The notes: a model not told the origin generated them from the letters alone. A stretch of DNA of 51,296 nucleotides from Bacteroidales bacterium (GCA_029210725.1 JARGFM010000024.1:1-51296), one strand, 5' to 3'. Counted from the stretch's first letter, positions 7,853-16,628 are shown. Translations and numbers: made by a program.

Positions 7853-8608
7853 TTAGTACTTATGCTCAAACTTCCTTTTTATATAACGAAATACCTTGCT
7901 CGAATCCTGCCGGTGATAGTTTTTCCTCCAGAATTTCCTCAAAGGGATAACCAGCCAGGCCTTCATGCGAGTGAATAAGGGAAACCTGAAACCCATCCCG
8001 GCCATGACAGCATCGCTGCATGGCCCGCAGGTTCCACACGGAGAAATCTTCTTTTTAGGACGGTGGCAGAATGAGGTCCTGATTAAAATTTCGTGCCAAC
8101 CACCCTTTCTGGCGATACTGAACATTTCCTTTTTCGTTAGGTTTATGGTGGGGTATCGAAAGGGTGTAAATGCTTTACACTTTTCAAAATCCTTAAAGAA
8201 TGGTTTATCTCTGGTAACTCTGGTCAGCGCCACTTCAATTTCTTCGATATCGAAAGCTTTGCAATAGCAGGACATGACATCATACTGTTCTGTTACCTTG
8301 TCTAGATTCCTTAATTCATTGATATGGCCGATCACATCCTCATCCCTGGGTATCAAACCTTCGTTCACGTAGATGGTGGGAAGAAAGCGGGATCCTACTT
8401 CCGGATATTTCCGTACAATCATGCGTCTGAGATAGATCATGGTGTCAATCTCGATGCCCGTGGAAGACTCATACCTGACAAGGTAGTGAGGCTGTACGGT
8501 ATTTTCTGAGGTCAGCAGCAACTGAATAATCCTGAAGGTGGAGTCGACACCACTGGTCCAGAATACATTTACAACATTGCTGTTTCCCGGTATATCAGTA
8601 TTATTCAT
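7853..8608 (-). CDS. QueC-like PP-loop ATPase, divergent copy 3
   Basis: The 251-residue third member of the trio keeps the PP-loop (FWTSGVDSTFR, residues 16-26) and a Cys cluster at Cys181, Cys191, Cys194 and Cys197, here with one extra residue in the first spacer (C-x9-C-x2-C-x2-C). The PP-loop differs from the usual SGGxDS by a Ser in place of the first Gly. It is far less similar to copies 1 and 2 than they are to each other, so it is an older paralogue and may act on a different substrate or as a partner subunit. It follows the deacetylase gene (8613-9488) by 4 bases and precedes copy 2 by 50 bases. Function is inferred from fold and context; the true substrate is unknown. Confidence 0.78.
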   Translation of the reverse strand: MNNTDIPGNSNVVNVFWTSGVDSTFRIIQLLLTSENTVQPHYLVRYESSTGIEIDTMIYLRRMIVRKYPEVGSRFLPTIYVNEGLIPRDEDVIGHINELRNLDKVTEQYDVMSCYCKAFDIEEIEVALTRVTRDKPFFKDFEKCKAFTPFRYPTINLTKKEMFSIARKGGWHEILIRTSFCHRPKKKISPCGTCGPCSDAVMAGMGFRFPLFTRMKAWLVIPLRKFWRKNYHRQDSSKVFRYIKRKFEHKY

Positions 8609-8612
8609 GGTG

Positions 8613-9488
8613 CTATAGTCTTATATTGAGCTCACTCATGATTACTTTGCTGAGCGAATCAAATTCATATGCGCCCAAAAATTTACTAAGCTTGGGTATC
8701 ACTGTTTTCCTGTTAAACCAGTATGCCTGTAGTTGCAATCTTGCCTTGATGGAAGATTTTCTGACCTGATCCATATAAAAGTCCTGGAAAGGCGGGGGAT
8801 CAATTTCATAGGGGTGCATGTACATATTGACGGGTCTTTTACCCGATATTTTATTCATGGCAAATTTATTCATCCCGTAGGGAAAGATGCGTAAATATCC
8901 ACCCCCGCATACCGGAAATTCACGATTAAGAATGCTTAATGTGGACATGGGGGCTTCTATGATCTCAGTGCCATTCCGGAGGCTGATCCTCCTGATATCT
9001 TTTTGAAAACCAGGCCAGCCATACCTGCCCGTTCCCGCCGGGAAAATGCTGCTATCATATTTCAGGCCGGCTTCCACCAGGACTTCCAGTACCCAGGAAT
9101 TTTCCTGGTTAATGGAGAATGCCGGGGCACGATGGCCAAGCACCTGCTGTCCTGAAACGTCCTCCACCTCCTGTTTAGCCCTTTTCAGCTCGGAAAATAC
9201 CTGCTTCCTGTTCAGTTTATCATATCTGGTATGTGAATAACCATGGATCCCCAGTTCATTTCCACGATTTGCTATTTCCCTGACAAGTTCAGGATATGTT
9301 TCTGCCACTTCACCGAGGATGAAAAATGTTGCCTTTGTATGAAAGAAATCAAAAAGGTCCAGCAACTTCAGCGTATTCTCCTTCACCCTGTAGGTTGGTG
9401 CCATATCCCTGGCAAAGAAGTATCTCATGGCCAGATTAACAGCATCTTCCACATCAACGGTAAGGGCATGAATCATGTCAGTTCTCAT
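8613..9488 (-). CDS. NodB-type polysaccharide deacetylase (XrtA-type/DUF3473-like)
   Basis: The 291-residue product is a carbohydrate esterase family 4-type deacetylase. The motifs are in the expected order: TVDVED (residues 10-15, catalytic and metal-binding Asp), IHGYSHTRY with His82 and His86, GHRAPAFS (119-125), YDSSIFPAG, and a late MYMHPYEIDPP. The last region and the GGGYLRIFP segment are characteristic of the deacetylases that accompany EPS and exosortase clusters (DUF3473 at the C-terminus). It would remove N-acetyl groups from amino sugars, on the growing glycan or a precursor. There is no signal peptide, so action in the cytoplasm is likely. Translation may start at Met1 or Met5; Met1 overlaps the upstream ATP-grasp gene by 11 bases, consistent with translational coupling. 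Confidence 0.88.
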   Translation of the reverse strand: MRTDMIHALTVDVEDAVNLAMRYFFARDMAPTYRVKENTLKLLDLFDFFHTKATFFILGEVAETYPELVREIANRGNELGIHGYSHTRYDKLNRKQVFSELKRAKQEVEDVSGQQVLGHRAPAFSINQENSWVLEVLVEAGLKYDSSIFPAGTGRYGWPGFQKDIRRISLRNGTEIIEAPMSTLSILNREFPVCGGGYLRIFPYGMNKFAMNKISGKRPVNMYMHPYEIDPPPFQDFYMDQVRKSSIKARLQLQAYWFNRKTVIPKLSKFLGAYEFDSLSKVIMSELNIRL

Positions 9489-10683
9489 GGCGTTTACGTC
9501 TGGAAAATTTCCTTCTCAACTTATTCAAGTTAACATATTGCCTGATGTTGGTCAGCACATATCCCAATGAAATAAAGGGATCATCCCACCTGAAATTCTG
9601 GTAATAGGTGTTCCTGCCGAAAAAACTAAAAAAGAATGGATCAGACTTTCTGAGCGTGCTAAAAGAAACAGCAAGCATCCATGGAAGTTCGAGAAGCATA
9701 TTCCTTAAAATAATCCCCTTTTTATACGCGCCGGAGAGGACCTCTTTGCTGCCAAACACTTGTTCATAGTGAAACATGGCGACATCAATACCCGATTCAA
9801 AGACTACCCGGACCATGGCTCCGACTCGTGGATTAATCTCGATCACTTTGGCTGTATTATCTCTTTCATCCATGATAAGATCGAGGTTTGCACTACCGAC
9901 CCATCCGATCTTCTCCATTAATTCAATCACAATCGATTGAATATCTGTCTGAGCTGTTGTGACACTACAACTACTTGTCCCTCCCGAAACAGGAAAGTAA
10001 CGTTCTTTCCTGATTACAGCACAGAACCTGACCTTTGATTTCCTGTCACAGAATACCTCAACGGTGTACTGTACCCTGTTTGGAATATACTCCTGAATCA
10101 GCAGTGACCCATACTCCTTTTTCAGACTATTAAGTTTAAGGTCCAGTTCATGGGCATCAGATAAGACGTAAACCCCTTCCGAACCTACTCCTGTCCTCGG
10201 CTTCACCACCTGGGGGAACTGAATATCCTCAACAATCTTTTGCATATCGATTTTTTCCGGATCAATGGTATGAGGACAGGAAATACCCTTCTCCATGCAA
10301 AACTGCATGGTTAGGAGTTTGTCCGCAGCAAGCCTGAAGACCGGGAATTCAGGAACGATAATATTCGTCAATTCCTGAAGCTTTTCCTTATGCCGCGACA
10401 ATAGTTTTGCAGTCTTATCCCCAAGGCCCATTACCAAATCAACTCTATGGTTGCTCAGGAAGTCTGACAAACGGCCTACTGTATCCGCTTCATCCCGGTA
10501 TAATAAAGGCCAGACCAGTTTTTCGCTGGCATATCTGGAAAAGTATCCCGAACTCATCCTGTGCGGGATCACTATTGTAATAAAACAAGCTGCCCTGTAC
10601 AGGGACCTGATCATAGGAAGGCACTGACTGCTGCTCCCGTCCAACACCAGGATATGCTTCTCTTTGCTTTTCTTATCCATCAT
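9478..10683 (-). CDS. ATP-grasp ligase (carbamoyl-phosphate-synthetase-like)
   Basis: I place the start at the Met-Met pair at 10678-10683, giving about 401 residues (MMDKKSKEKHILVLDGSS), because the longer frame would overlap the upstream GNAT gene by 110 bases and its extra 33 residues look unlike the family. The remaining protein has a Rossmann-like pre-ATP-grasp domain (HILVLDGSSSQCLPMIRSL), then the ATP-grasp core: FPQVVKPRTGVGSEGVYVL (nucleotide-binding loop, about residues 150-170), LLIQEYIPNRVQYTVEVF and the catalytic VIEINPRVGAMVRV. This is the CPSase-large-subunit or biotin-carboxylase-like subclass, different from the other ATP-grasp proteins in the cluster. It should couple a carboxylate to an amine via acyl phosphate. 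The C-terminal 80 residues are an unassigned extension. Confidence 0.82.
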   Translation of the reverse strand: MMDKKSKEKHILVLDGSSSQCLPMIRSLYRAACFITIVIPHRMSSGYFSRYASEKLVWPLLYRDEADTVGRLSDFLSNHRVDLVMGLGDKTAKLLSRHKEKLQELTNIIVPEFPVFRLAADKLLTMQFCMEKGISCPHTIDPEKIDMQKIVEDIQFPQVVKPRTGVGSEGVYVLSDAHELDLKLNSLKKEYGSLLIQEYIPNRVQYTVEVFCDRKSKVRFCAVIRKERYFPVSGGTSSCSVTTAQTDIQSIVIELMEKIGWVGSANLDLIMDERDNTAKVIEINPRVGAMVRVVFESGIDVAMFHYEQVFGSKEVLSGAYKKGIILRNMLLELPWMLAVSFSTLRKSDPFFFSFFGRNTYYQNFRWDDPFISLGYVLTNIRQYVNLNKLRRKFSRRKRHEN

Positions 10684-11194
10684 ACAATCTGCCTGGTGTG
10701 AAGAATAACAAACGCTTCTGGGATTTCCGATAGTAGCCCTTAAACTCAAATCCAGCCTTCTTGCAAAGGGCAATGGAAGCATGGTTCTTGTCGTGGGTCA
10801 TATACCAGACGCTCCTGCCTTCGCGGTAACTCAGATAATTGGCAACAAGTATCAGATCATTAGCCAGTCCCTTGCCCCGGTAATCCGGATGGGTGTACAC
10901 ATATTTGAACTGGACATCATTCTTCCGCATAAACGGCCACAAATAAAAGGCAGGTACACACACAAGCGAAGAAACGACCCGCCCGTCATGCATCATCACA
11001 TAGGCCCCGTATGAACTGTTCTTAAATATGTGAAAAAAATGAGCCAGGCTGAGAAGTGCCAGAGGCAAACCTGTATTGGGTGGTATAAACCTGAACAGGG
11101 AAGGCCTCCAGTCCTTGATGGAATACTCCATTCGCGTTTTGGGTGCTGTAGCTTCTTTGTCCAGCTCTTTCGAAAAAACCAGGATTCTTTTCAT
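10673..11194 (-). CDS. GNAT-family N-acetyltransferase
   Basis: The 173-residue product has a clear GNAT core: GAYVMMHDGRVVSSLVCV (beta strands), then YVYTHPDYRGKGLANDLI with the acetyl-CoA binding loop R-G-K-G-L-A, and ASIALCKKAGFEFKGYY near the C-terminus, the usual N-x-x-A-x-x-L-Y-x-K-x-G-F-type motif. It overlaps the upstream glycosyltransferase gene by 4 bases and the downstream ATP-grasp gene by 11, so it is translationally linked to both. Pairing of a GNAT with an ATP-grasp ligase fits a pathway that acylates an amino group and ligates a carboxylate on an EPS sugar; that is inference, and the substrate is unknown. Confidence 0.78.
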   Translation of the reverse strand: MKRILVFSKELDKEATAPKTRMEYSIKDWRPSLFRFIPPNTGLPLALLSLAHFFHIFKNSSYGAYVMMHDGRVVSSLVCVPAFYLWPFMRKNDVQFKYVYTHPDYRGKGLANDLILVANYLSYREGRSVWYMTHDKNHASIALCKKAGFEFKGYYRKSQKRLLFFTPGRLYDG

Positions 11195-12396
11195 ATATGC
11201 TCCAGCTGTTCCATAATCAAACCATAAGCTTCCTGAACCGTATATTTTTCTTCCAGGAGACGGCCTGCGTTGACTCCCATCGATTTCCGTTCGACCGTGT
11301 TCTCCGAAAAATACTTCAGCTGTTCTGTAAATGCATCCAGATCTCCGTGTTCAATGGATTTTCCGCAGGCGTATTCTTCCACGATCGTCCCAATATCCGT
11401 ATTGCTGTTTACCGCGCAAAGAGCGGGTTTTTGCATATCCAGGTAACTTAGTAAGCGGGATGGGAACTGGGGGATGGTATACTTCTTGTCCAGCAATATA
11501 AGCCCCACATCACTGGTGCCAAGTAATTGCTTGAAATCTTCCGCCGGCAGGCGCTTGTATAACAGCACGTTCTGGAGATTCATTTGTTGAATCGCTTTCT
11601 TCAGGTAGGAGAAGTGGGTCCCTGATCCCCCGATGAGAAAATACGCATCTGGATAATCCGCCAGCTTCCCCATCGCCTCCACCAGGAAGGGCAGGCCGTG
11701 ACCCCTGGCTAGATTTCCACTGAAAATAAACACACAGGCTTTATCCGGGATTCCATACCTGTGCCTGATGGCAGTATGGTCAATGGTTACGGGCTTATCC
11801 GTGGGCCTGATGGAATTGGGACATACCTGCACCTTCCCGGCCGGAAGATAATTGTTATGTTTCAGGAGATAATCCCTGTTCATGGGAGACATGGTCCCGA
11901 GCACATCTGCCACCCTGTAAGTAGCTTTTTCATGATAGCGAAGAAACTGCCAGATAATACTGTATTTCCGGAAAACCCCCAGGTCTACAGAACCCTGGGG
12001 CCAGATATCCTTTACCAGCAGATAGAACCTGGCCTTGTAGTTCTTCTTCAGCTTTTTAAAGAGGGCCGACAGGGTTACGGGTGGTGTGGAGGCAATGATC
12101 AGGTCAAAGCTTTCTTCTCCATAAAATTCTCTGATGGATCTCAGCATTTTACGGCCAAGAGATAATAATGTCACGGCCTTCTTCAGGTATGTCGTCTTTG
12201 CAATCCGTGCTGAAGGTATTCTTAAGACCTGAATGCCATCTTCCTTATTCAGGCTGGGTCGGGCCCCTACCGTTGCGTGGTCTGAACAGGCAACCATTAC
12301 CTGATGTCCCTTACTTACAAAGGCTGTCATCAGGTCTGTATAAAGGTTTCTTTCCCCTGGACCCGGCCAGGCAATTGAAATCAAGAGGACTTTCAT
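11191..12396 (-). CDS. GT4-family glycosyltransferase (WbuB/WcaI-like)
   Basis: The 401-residue product is a retaining GT-B glycosyltransferase. The N-terminal acceptor domain starts MKVLLISIAWPGPGERNLYTDL; the C-terminal GT1/GT4 domain shows CVFIFSGNLARGHGLPFLVEA, YFLIGGSGTHFSYLKK, VLLYKRLPAEDFKQLLGTSDVGLI and the donor-binding FPSRLLSYLDMQKPAL (the counterpart of the E-x7-E region). The overall style matches WbuB/WcaI-type enzymes that transfer an amino or deoxy sugar onto a lipid-linked acceptor at the cytoplasmic face. Donor and acceptor are not predictable by eye. It overlaps the following GNAT by 4 bases and lies 1 base after the previous glycosyltransferase. Confidence 0.87.
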   Translation of the reverse strand: MKVLLISIAWPGPGERNLYTDLMTAFVSKGHQVMVACSDHATVGARPSLNKEDGIQVLRIPSARIAKTTYLKKAVTLLSLGRKMLRSIREFYGEESFDLIIASTPPVTLSALFKKLKKNYKARFYLLVKDIWPQGSVDLGVFRKYSIIWQFLRYHEKATYRVADVLGTMSPMNRDYLLKHNNYLPAGKVQVCPNSIRPTDKPVTIDHTAIRHRYGIPDKACVFIFSGNLARGHGLPFLVEAMGKLADYPDAYFLIGGSGTHFSYLKKAIQQMNLQNVLLYKRLPAEDFKQLLGTSDVGLILLDKKYTIPQFPSRLLSYLDMQKPALCAVNSNTDIGTIVEEYACGKSIEHGDLDAFTEQLKYFSENTVERKSMGVNAGRLLEEKYTVQEAYGLIMEQLEHI

Positions 12397-12397
12397 A

Positions 12398-13549
12398 TTA
12401 GTTTTTAAATATCCAAAGGAGTGTCCTGGCAGCCTCCCTGACCCTTATATTGTAATCTTCGTAATGATTAATGAGCCTGTCTCTTGCTGGATAGTCTTTC
12501 AAAATCTGCATCAACTCTCCCACCTGATCAGGATCAAAGAAAGTCCCGGCCTCTCCCAGTTGCTCCATATTTACCCGCAGGTTTGATGCAATAACAGGAA
12601 CCTGCAGGGATTTTGCATCTTCTATTACCGTGCTCCAGCCTTCAAACTTACTTGGCTGGATAACCGCAGCGGAATACTCCATGATCTTCAATTGATCCTT
12701 TCTGGGAATAACACCTAAAAAACGAACCTGATCCTCCAGCTTGTTCGATTCTATGATTTCATTCAGATCATTCAGGTAGGGAGAATCGGAATCCTGGGGC
12801 AGCTTCCCCGTAATGAGCAGATATATTTTATGCCCTTCCTGCTTGAGTCCGGCCACAGCCTGAAGGACTACTCTGTGATTTTTGTGTTTATGGAACTGAT
12901 TGGATATAAGGTAGTAGTTTTCCGGTAAATTGTATCGGGGACGTAGATCTTCAATTAAGATATCTGGTGAATCATCTTTAATTGATACGAAACGATAAAT
13001 ATGAATTTTTGTCTTTTTCCTTACCCTGTAAAAAGTCTCCAGATCGTTTTTTGCATCCAGACTTGAAACCACAAAATGGTTCGTATGCCGCAAAGCTAAT
13101 TTCAGCCTTGTGGTTCTTCCCAACAGCTGAATCCTCGTAAAAAACTCCGGATAGTATTTATATTGAAAATCTGCTATCCAGGACACTAATTTCACATTTG
13201 TTCTGACGGCAAGCGGATAATCCTGTAAGGGAAATACCGTATCCAGCTCGTATCTGGAGAGTATGGGGGATATAAAGACATTCCTTCTTTTGATCCATGA
13301 TTGCATATGTCCTCTGGCTATGGACGGGAAATGCCATTCTACCAGATTCAAATAAGGATATTCGATATCCTTGACAAAATCCGAGAACTCGCTTCTGTAG
13401 AAAAGATAAATCTCTGGCTTTTCTTCGTTGTCCAGGTAGGAAAGTGTCCTGATAATATTCTTTATATATACGGCACCCCCCATCCAGGATGGCTCAAATT
13501 TGAGTAATATGCCCAAGCTAAGCCTTCTTCTCCGTCCGCTATGATCCAT
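12398..13549 (-). CDS. GT4-family glycosyltransferase
   Basis: The 383-residue product has the GT-B C-terminal pattern: YYLISNQFHKHKNHRVVLQAV (first strand of the donor domain), IYLLITGKLPQDSD, VRFLGVIPRKDQLKIMEYSAAVIQPSKFEGWSTVIEDA with the E-x7-E type donor-binding glutamates, and VPVIASNLRVNMEQLG. The N-terminal half carries WMGGAVYIKNIIRTL, the usual glycine-rich acceptor-domain loop. It abuts the gmd gene with no spacer at its 5' side. This context makes a GDP-6-deoxyhexose-derived donor plausible, but specificity is not visible in the sequence. Confidence 0.85.
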   Translation of the reverse strand: MDHSGRRRRLSLGILLKFEPSWMGGAVYIKNIIRTLSYLDNEEKPEIYLFYRSEFSDFVKDIEYPYLNLVEWHFPSIARGHMQSWIKRRNVFISPILSRYELDTVFPLQDYPLAVRTNVKLVSWIADFQYKYYPEFFTRIQLLGRTTRLKLALRHTNHFVVSSLDAKNDLETFYRVRKKTKIHIYRFVSIKDDSPDILIEDLRPRYNLPENYYLISNQFHKHKNHRVVLQAVAGLKQEGHKIYLLITGKLPQDSDSPYLNDLNEIIESNKLEDQVRFLGVIPRKDQLKIMEYSAAVIQPSKFEGWSTVIEDAKSLQVPVIASNLRVNMEQLGEAGTFFDPDQVGELMQILKDYPARDRLINHYEDYNIRVREAARTLLWIFKN

Positions 13550-14602
13550 CTATCTGTCTAACTTAAGCTTACGGGATAATATTTTTTTCTCATTGGGATA
13601 ATTCCATGCATCCCAGGCAAAATGTTCCCCATTGCTCCAGTTCTTCCAGCGTCTAAGATCAGAATCCAACATGATTTCCGCAAGACCTGTAAACTTTGTG
13701 TTGGGCTGCCATCCAAATTTGTCCTGGGCCTTCTTATAATCTCCTTTAAGATACTGAACGTCCACAGGTCTCATGAAACGTTCATCAATCTTAACATACT
13801 CCTGCCAGTCCAGGTTCACTGCTTTAAAGACCACTTCAAGAAACTCCCGGATTGTATGGGTTTCATTGGTGGCAATTACATAGTCATCTGCCTGGTCTTC
13901 CTGTAAAATCATCCACATGGCTTCCACATATTCAGGTGCATAGCCCCAATCCCTCCTGGCATCAATATTGCCCAGATCGATATGGTCTTCCAGGCCCAGG
14001 CTAATCTTGGCAACAGCATTGGTAATTTTACGGGTCACAAACTCCAACCCACGCAAGGGACTCTCGTGGTTGAACAGGATACCGCAGCTGGCAAAAAGGT
14101 TGTAACCCTTTCGATAGATCTTTACCATATTGTGCGCTAAAAGCTTGGATGCAGCGTATGGACTTGAAGGATCAAAGGGGGTATCCTCCGATTGATCAGT
14201 AAACAGATTGTCGCCATACATCTCACTTGTGGAAGCCTGATAAAACTTCACATCAGGAGCAATATTCCTGATCGCCTCCAGGAATCTAATCACACCTAAG
14301 CCCGTGATCTCTGCTGAGGCCAGGGGCTGTTCGAAGGAAGCTCCCACAAAACTCTGTGCAGCAAGGTTATATATCTCATCGGGTTTTGAAATCTTGATAG
14401 CCTCAGTAATGGAAAAGCTATCCAGCAAGTCGACAGGTAAGAGTTCTACTTGATCAAAAATGGAAAGGTACTGTAGTCTCCAGAAATTGGGAGTTGAAAG
14501 TCTGCGATAGGTCCCGTATACCCTGTAGCCCTTCTCCAGTAAAAGCTTTGCCAGATAGGCACCATCTTGTCCTGTTATACCTGTTATTAATGCATGTTTC
14601 AT
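13550..14602 (-). CDS. gmd: GDP-mannose 4,6-dehydratase
   Basis: The 350-residue product converts GDP-D-mannose to GDP-4-keto-6-deoxy-D-mannose, the branch point to GDP-fucose, GDP-rhamnose and GDP-perosamine. I start it at MKHALITGITGQDGAYLAK because this ATG overlaps the upstream stop as ATGA; an upstream ATG (14626) would add eight residues. The NAD(P)-binding GITGQDG motif, FYQASTSEMYG, PYAASKLLAH (catalytic Tyr and Lys), GILFNHESPLRG, and NIDARRDWGYAPEYVEAMW are all typical of Gmd, with ATNETHTIREF and a R-P-V-D-V-Q-Y-L-K-G-D segment near the C-terminus. The partner immediately upstream is another SDR enzyme (14599-15504). No GDP-fucose synthase with certain identity and no aminotransferase lie in the window. 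Confidence 0.93.
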   Translation of the reverse strand: MKHALITGITGQDGAYLAKLLLEKGYRVYGTYRRLSTPNFWRLQYLSIFDQVELLPVDLLDSFSITEAIKISKPDEIYNLAAQSFVGASFEQPLASAEITGLGVIRFLEAIRNIAPDVKFYQASTSEMYGDNLFTDQSEDTPFDPSSPYAASKLLAHNMVKIYRKGYNLFASCGILFNHESPLRGLEFVTRKITNAVAKISLGLEDHIDLGNIDARRDWGYAPEYVEAMWMILQEDQADDYVIATNETHTIREFLEVVFKAVNLDWQEYVKIDERFMRPVDVQYLKGDYKKAQDKFGWQPNTKFTGLAEIMLDSDLRRWKNWSNGEHFAWDAWNYPNEKKILSRKLKLDR

Positions 14603-15504
14603 AAATGCTGGTGTTTTTTTATCCATTCATAATATTCTTTCAGCCCAAGTGCCAGATTGTAAGAAGGATTATATCCCATTCCTGACAATTTATGCAGGTC
14701 TGCCCTCCAGTTAATCGGATCACCTTCTCTTTCTTCCCCTGTAAAGGTATATTCCATCCCACCCTCGAAGTAACTGAAAAACACGGAGACGGCCTCTTCA
14801 ATCCGAATCTCTATTCCATTGGCAACATTAATGGTATCCGCCGTAAAATCTGCTTTCTTAATTATTAACTCAATGGCTTTAACAAGATCAGCTATGTAGA
14901 TAAAATCACGTGATTCCTTGCCGGTGCCAAAAAGATTGACTGTTTGGCCTGACCTGGCCTTCTGGTACAAATCCCAGAACAATTGCTTCTGTAAACCGAT
15001 GCCATAGACTGAGAAAAGCCTCAGGGAGCAGGTCGGTATCCCATACAACCGATAGAATTCCTCGCAGATCTGTTCAGCCATCAATTTATGTAACCCATAC
15101 GGAGAAATTGGATCCAGTGTTGCAGATTCTTCAATGGGCAGGCTCACCGGATTCCCGTAAACCGCAGCACTCGACAGATTTATAAACTTGCAGGAATCCT
15201 GATATTCTTTTATGGCATCCAGGATCCTGAATACGTTTACAGTATTCAAAAAATAATCCCTAACGGGATTTTTCAGAGATTCCAGGACACTGGCAGCACC
15301 TGAGCAATTAATACAGATATCAAAATCATGGTGTTTGAAAATCTCCTTGTAATCAGAATTCGATGCATCGATTAGAAAATACCCTTCCCTCTTCGAATAG
15401 TCTACCACCACATCTGCCTCGTAAATGGTATTCCCTTTCTGAGTTAAATAGGCGGATAGGTGACTTCCGATAAAGCCTTTTGATCCGATAATAATTATTT
15501 TCAT
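14599..15504 (-). CDS. NAD-dependent sugar-nucleotide epimerase/dehydratase/reductase (extended SDR)
   Basis: The 301-residue protein is an extended SDR acting on a nucleotide sugar. It shows GSKGFIGSHLSAYL (NAD(P)-binding G-x2-G-x2-G, residues 8-21), INLSSAAVYGNP (active-site Ser), ISPYGLHKLMAEQ (catalytic Tyr-x3-Lys), RLFSVYGIGLQKQLFWDL and DFIYIADLVKAIELI. Translationally it is coupled to gmd by a four-base ATGA overlap. The likeliest role is the second step after Gmd, such as reduction to GDP-D-rhamnose (Rmd-like) or epimerisation-reduction to GDP-L-fucose, but a UDP-sugar 4-epimerase role cannot be excluded by reading alone. It follows the GT4 gene 15507-16604 by 2 bases. Confidence 0.8.
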   Translation of the reverse strand: MKIIIIGSKGFIGSHLSAYLTQKGNTIYEADVVVDYSKREGYFLIDASNSDYKEIFKHHDFDICINCSGAASVLESLKNPVRDYFLNTVNVFRILDAIKEYQDSCKFINLSSAAVYGNPVSLPIEESATLDPISPYGLHKLMAEQICEEFYRLYGIPTCSLRLFSVYGIGLQKQLFWDLYQKARSGQTVNLFGTGKESRDFIYIADLVKAIELIIKKADFTADTINVANGIEIRIEEAVSVFFSYFEGGMEYTFTGEEREGDPINWRADLHKLSGMGYNPSYNLALGLKEYYEWIKKHQHL

Positions 15505-15506
15505 TG

Positions 15507-16604
15507 CTAAAGATCGTTAATAAAACGGTAAAATGCCTCTCCAATCAAGTCGTGAGAAGACTTTTTTATGCTTTCCCGGGCATTGTTCCCCATGCGCTCC
15601 CGAAGGGTTTCATCTGAAATCAACTGAGCTAGTTTCGCTTCAAAGGCTTTCTCATCAAATAGCGGAATAAGGAATCCATCGTGCCCATCGCTTATCATTT
15701 CGGAAGGACCTGCCACACAATCAAAGGCGACGACAGGTAAAGCTGCAGCCATTGCCTCCCCGATAGCATTTGGAAATCCCTCGGAACTGGAAGTAAAGGC
15801 AAATATGGAGCTTCTTAGGTAAAGTTCTTCAAGATCTCCCTTCTTACCTGTAAACTGGATCTGATTTTCCATATCCAGGTTTCTTGCCAGTGCCTTCAGA
15901 TTCTCCATGTTGCTTTGTTTCAGATGATCATAACCCACCAGAACAAGCTTCCAATCCGGAGGGCTAACCCTGGCAAACATCTTTATCAGCAAATCCTGGT
16001 GCTTGCTCTTGATAAAGCGGCCAACCATCAGTACCAGCTTTTCTCTTAGCTCTTCCGTTTTTCCTGAATCGGTCTGCCTGATTGGATTACCGATGACTGC
16101 AATATTGGGATGCCTGTGCTTTCTCAGGAAGATCTCTCTGGCTTTTTGGGTCTGAAATATCAGTCCCTGGGCTGAGGGATAAAGCCATTTTCTCAGCCTG
16201 TCGTGCAATTGTCCCAGGCTTTTATCGGGTTGACTGCGATCTGAGACGTAAACCGGAAATTTCAGCCTCAGGAGGGATAGCAACACGAAATTATTCCAGT
16301 ATTCACCAAAGCTCAGTATCCGGTGAGGCTTAATCTTTTTGACGGTATTCCTCAGATAAAACAGCGTACGTATGGTACAGATAGTACGGTACCGGTTATC
16401 GAATTTAAAGTCGGGCCTGTATACCCGGGCCGATTCTGGAATCGGGAAAAATATTGTACGGTTAATGCCGTACAGAACCAGGTGCAATTCCACATCCTTC
16501 TTAGTGGAAAAGTACCATGCCAGCTCTGACATCACCCGTTCCATTCCTCCCGCCTGAAGGGATGGTATGATTAAACAAATCTTACTTTTTCCAAGCTTTT
16601 CCAT
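15507..16604 (-). CDS. GT4-family glycosyltransferase
   Basis: The 365-residue product is a textbook GT4 enzyme. The N-terminus has ICLIIPSLQAGGMERVMSELAWYF (Gly-rich loop), and the donor domain has LVLMVGRFIKSKHQDLLIKMF, WKLVLVGYDH, IQFTGKKGDLEELYLRSSIFAFTSSSEGFPNAIGEAMAA with the E-x7-E pair (EGFPNAIGE), and VAFDCVAGPSEMISDGHDG. It adds one sugar to the lipid-linked EPS repeat at the cytoplasmic membrane face. The end of the domain (LVPLF-like region followed by AKLAQLISDETLRERMG) is usual for the family. Specificity is unknown. Confidence 0.9.
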   Translation of the reverse strand: MEKLGKSKICLIIPSLQAGGMERVMSELAWYFSTKKDVELHLVLYGINRTIFFPIPESARVYRPDFKFDNRYRTICTIRTLFYLRNTVKKIKPHRILSFGEYWNNFVLLSLLRLKFPVYVSDRSQPDKSLGQLHDRLRKWLYPSAQGLIFQTQKAREIFLRKHRHPNIAVIGNPIRQTDSGKTEELREKLVLMVGRFIKSKHQDLLIKMFARVSPPDWKLVLVGYDHLKQSNMENLKALARNLDMENQIQFTGKKGDLEELYLRSSIFAFTSSSEGFPNAIGEAMAAALPVVAFDCVAGPSEMISDGHDGFLIPLFDEKAFEAKLAQLISDETLRERMGNNARESIKKSSHDLIGEAFYRFINDL

Positions 16605-16628
16605 ACGTATAAATAGAAGAACTCGGGC

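Noticed and set aside
6029-8608. The QueC-like trio as a queuosine / preQ0 or DNA-modification (Dpd-like) locus
   Set aside because: No queD, queE, tgt-like or dpd genes nearby, and the surrounding genes all belong to EPS synthesis. folE at 44349 is 36 kb away and part of another transcript.
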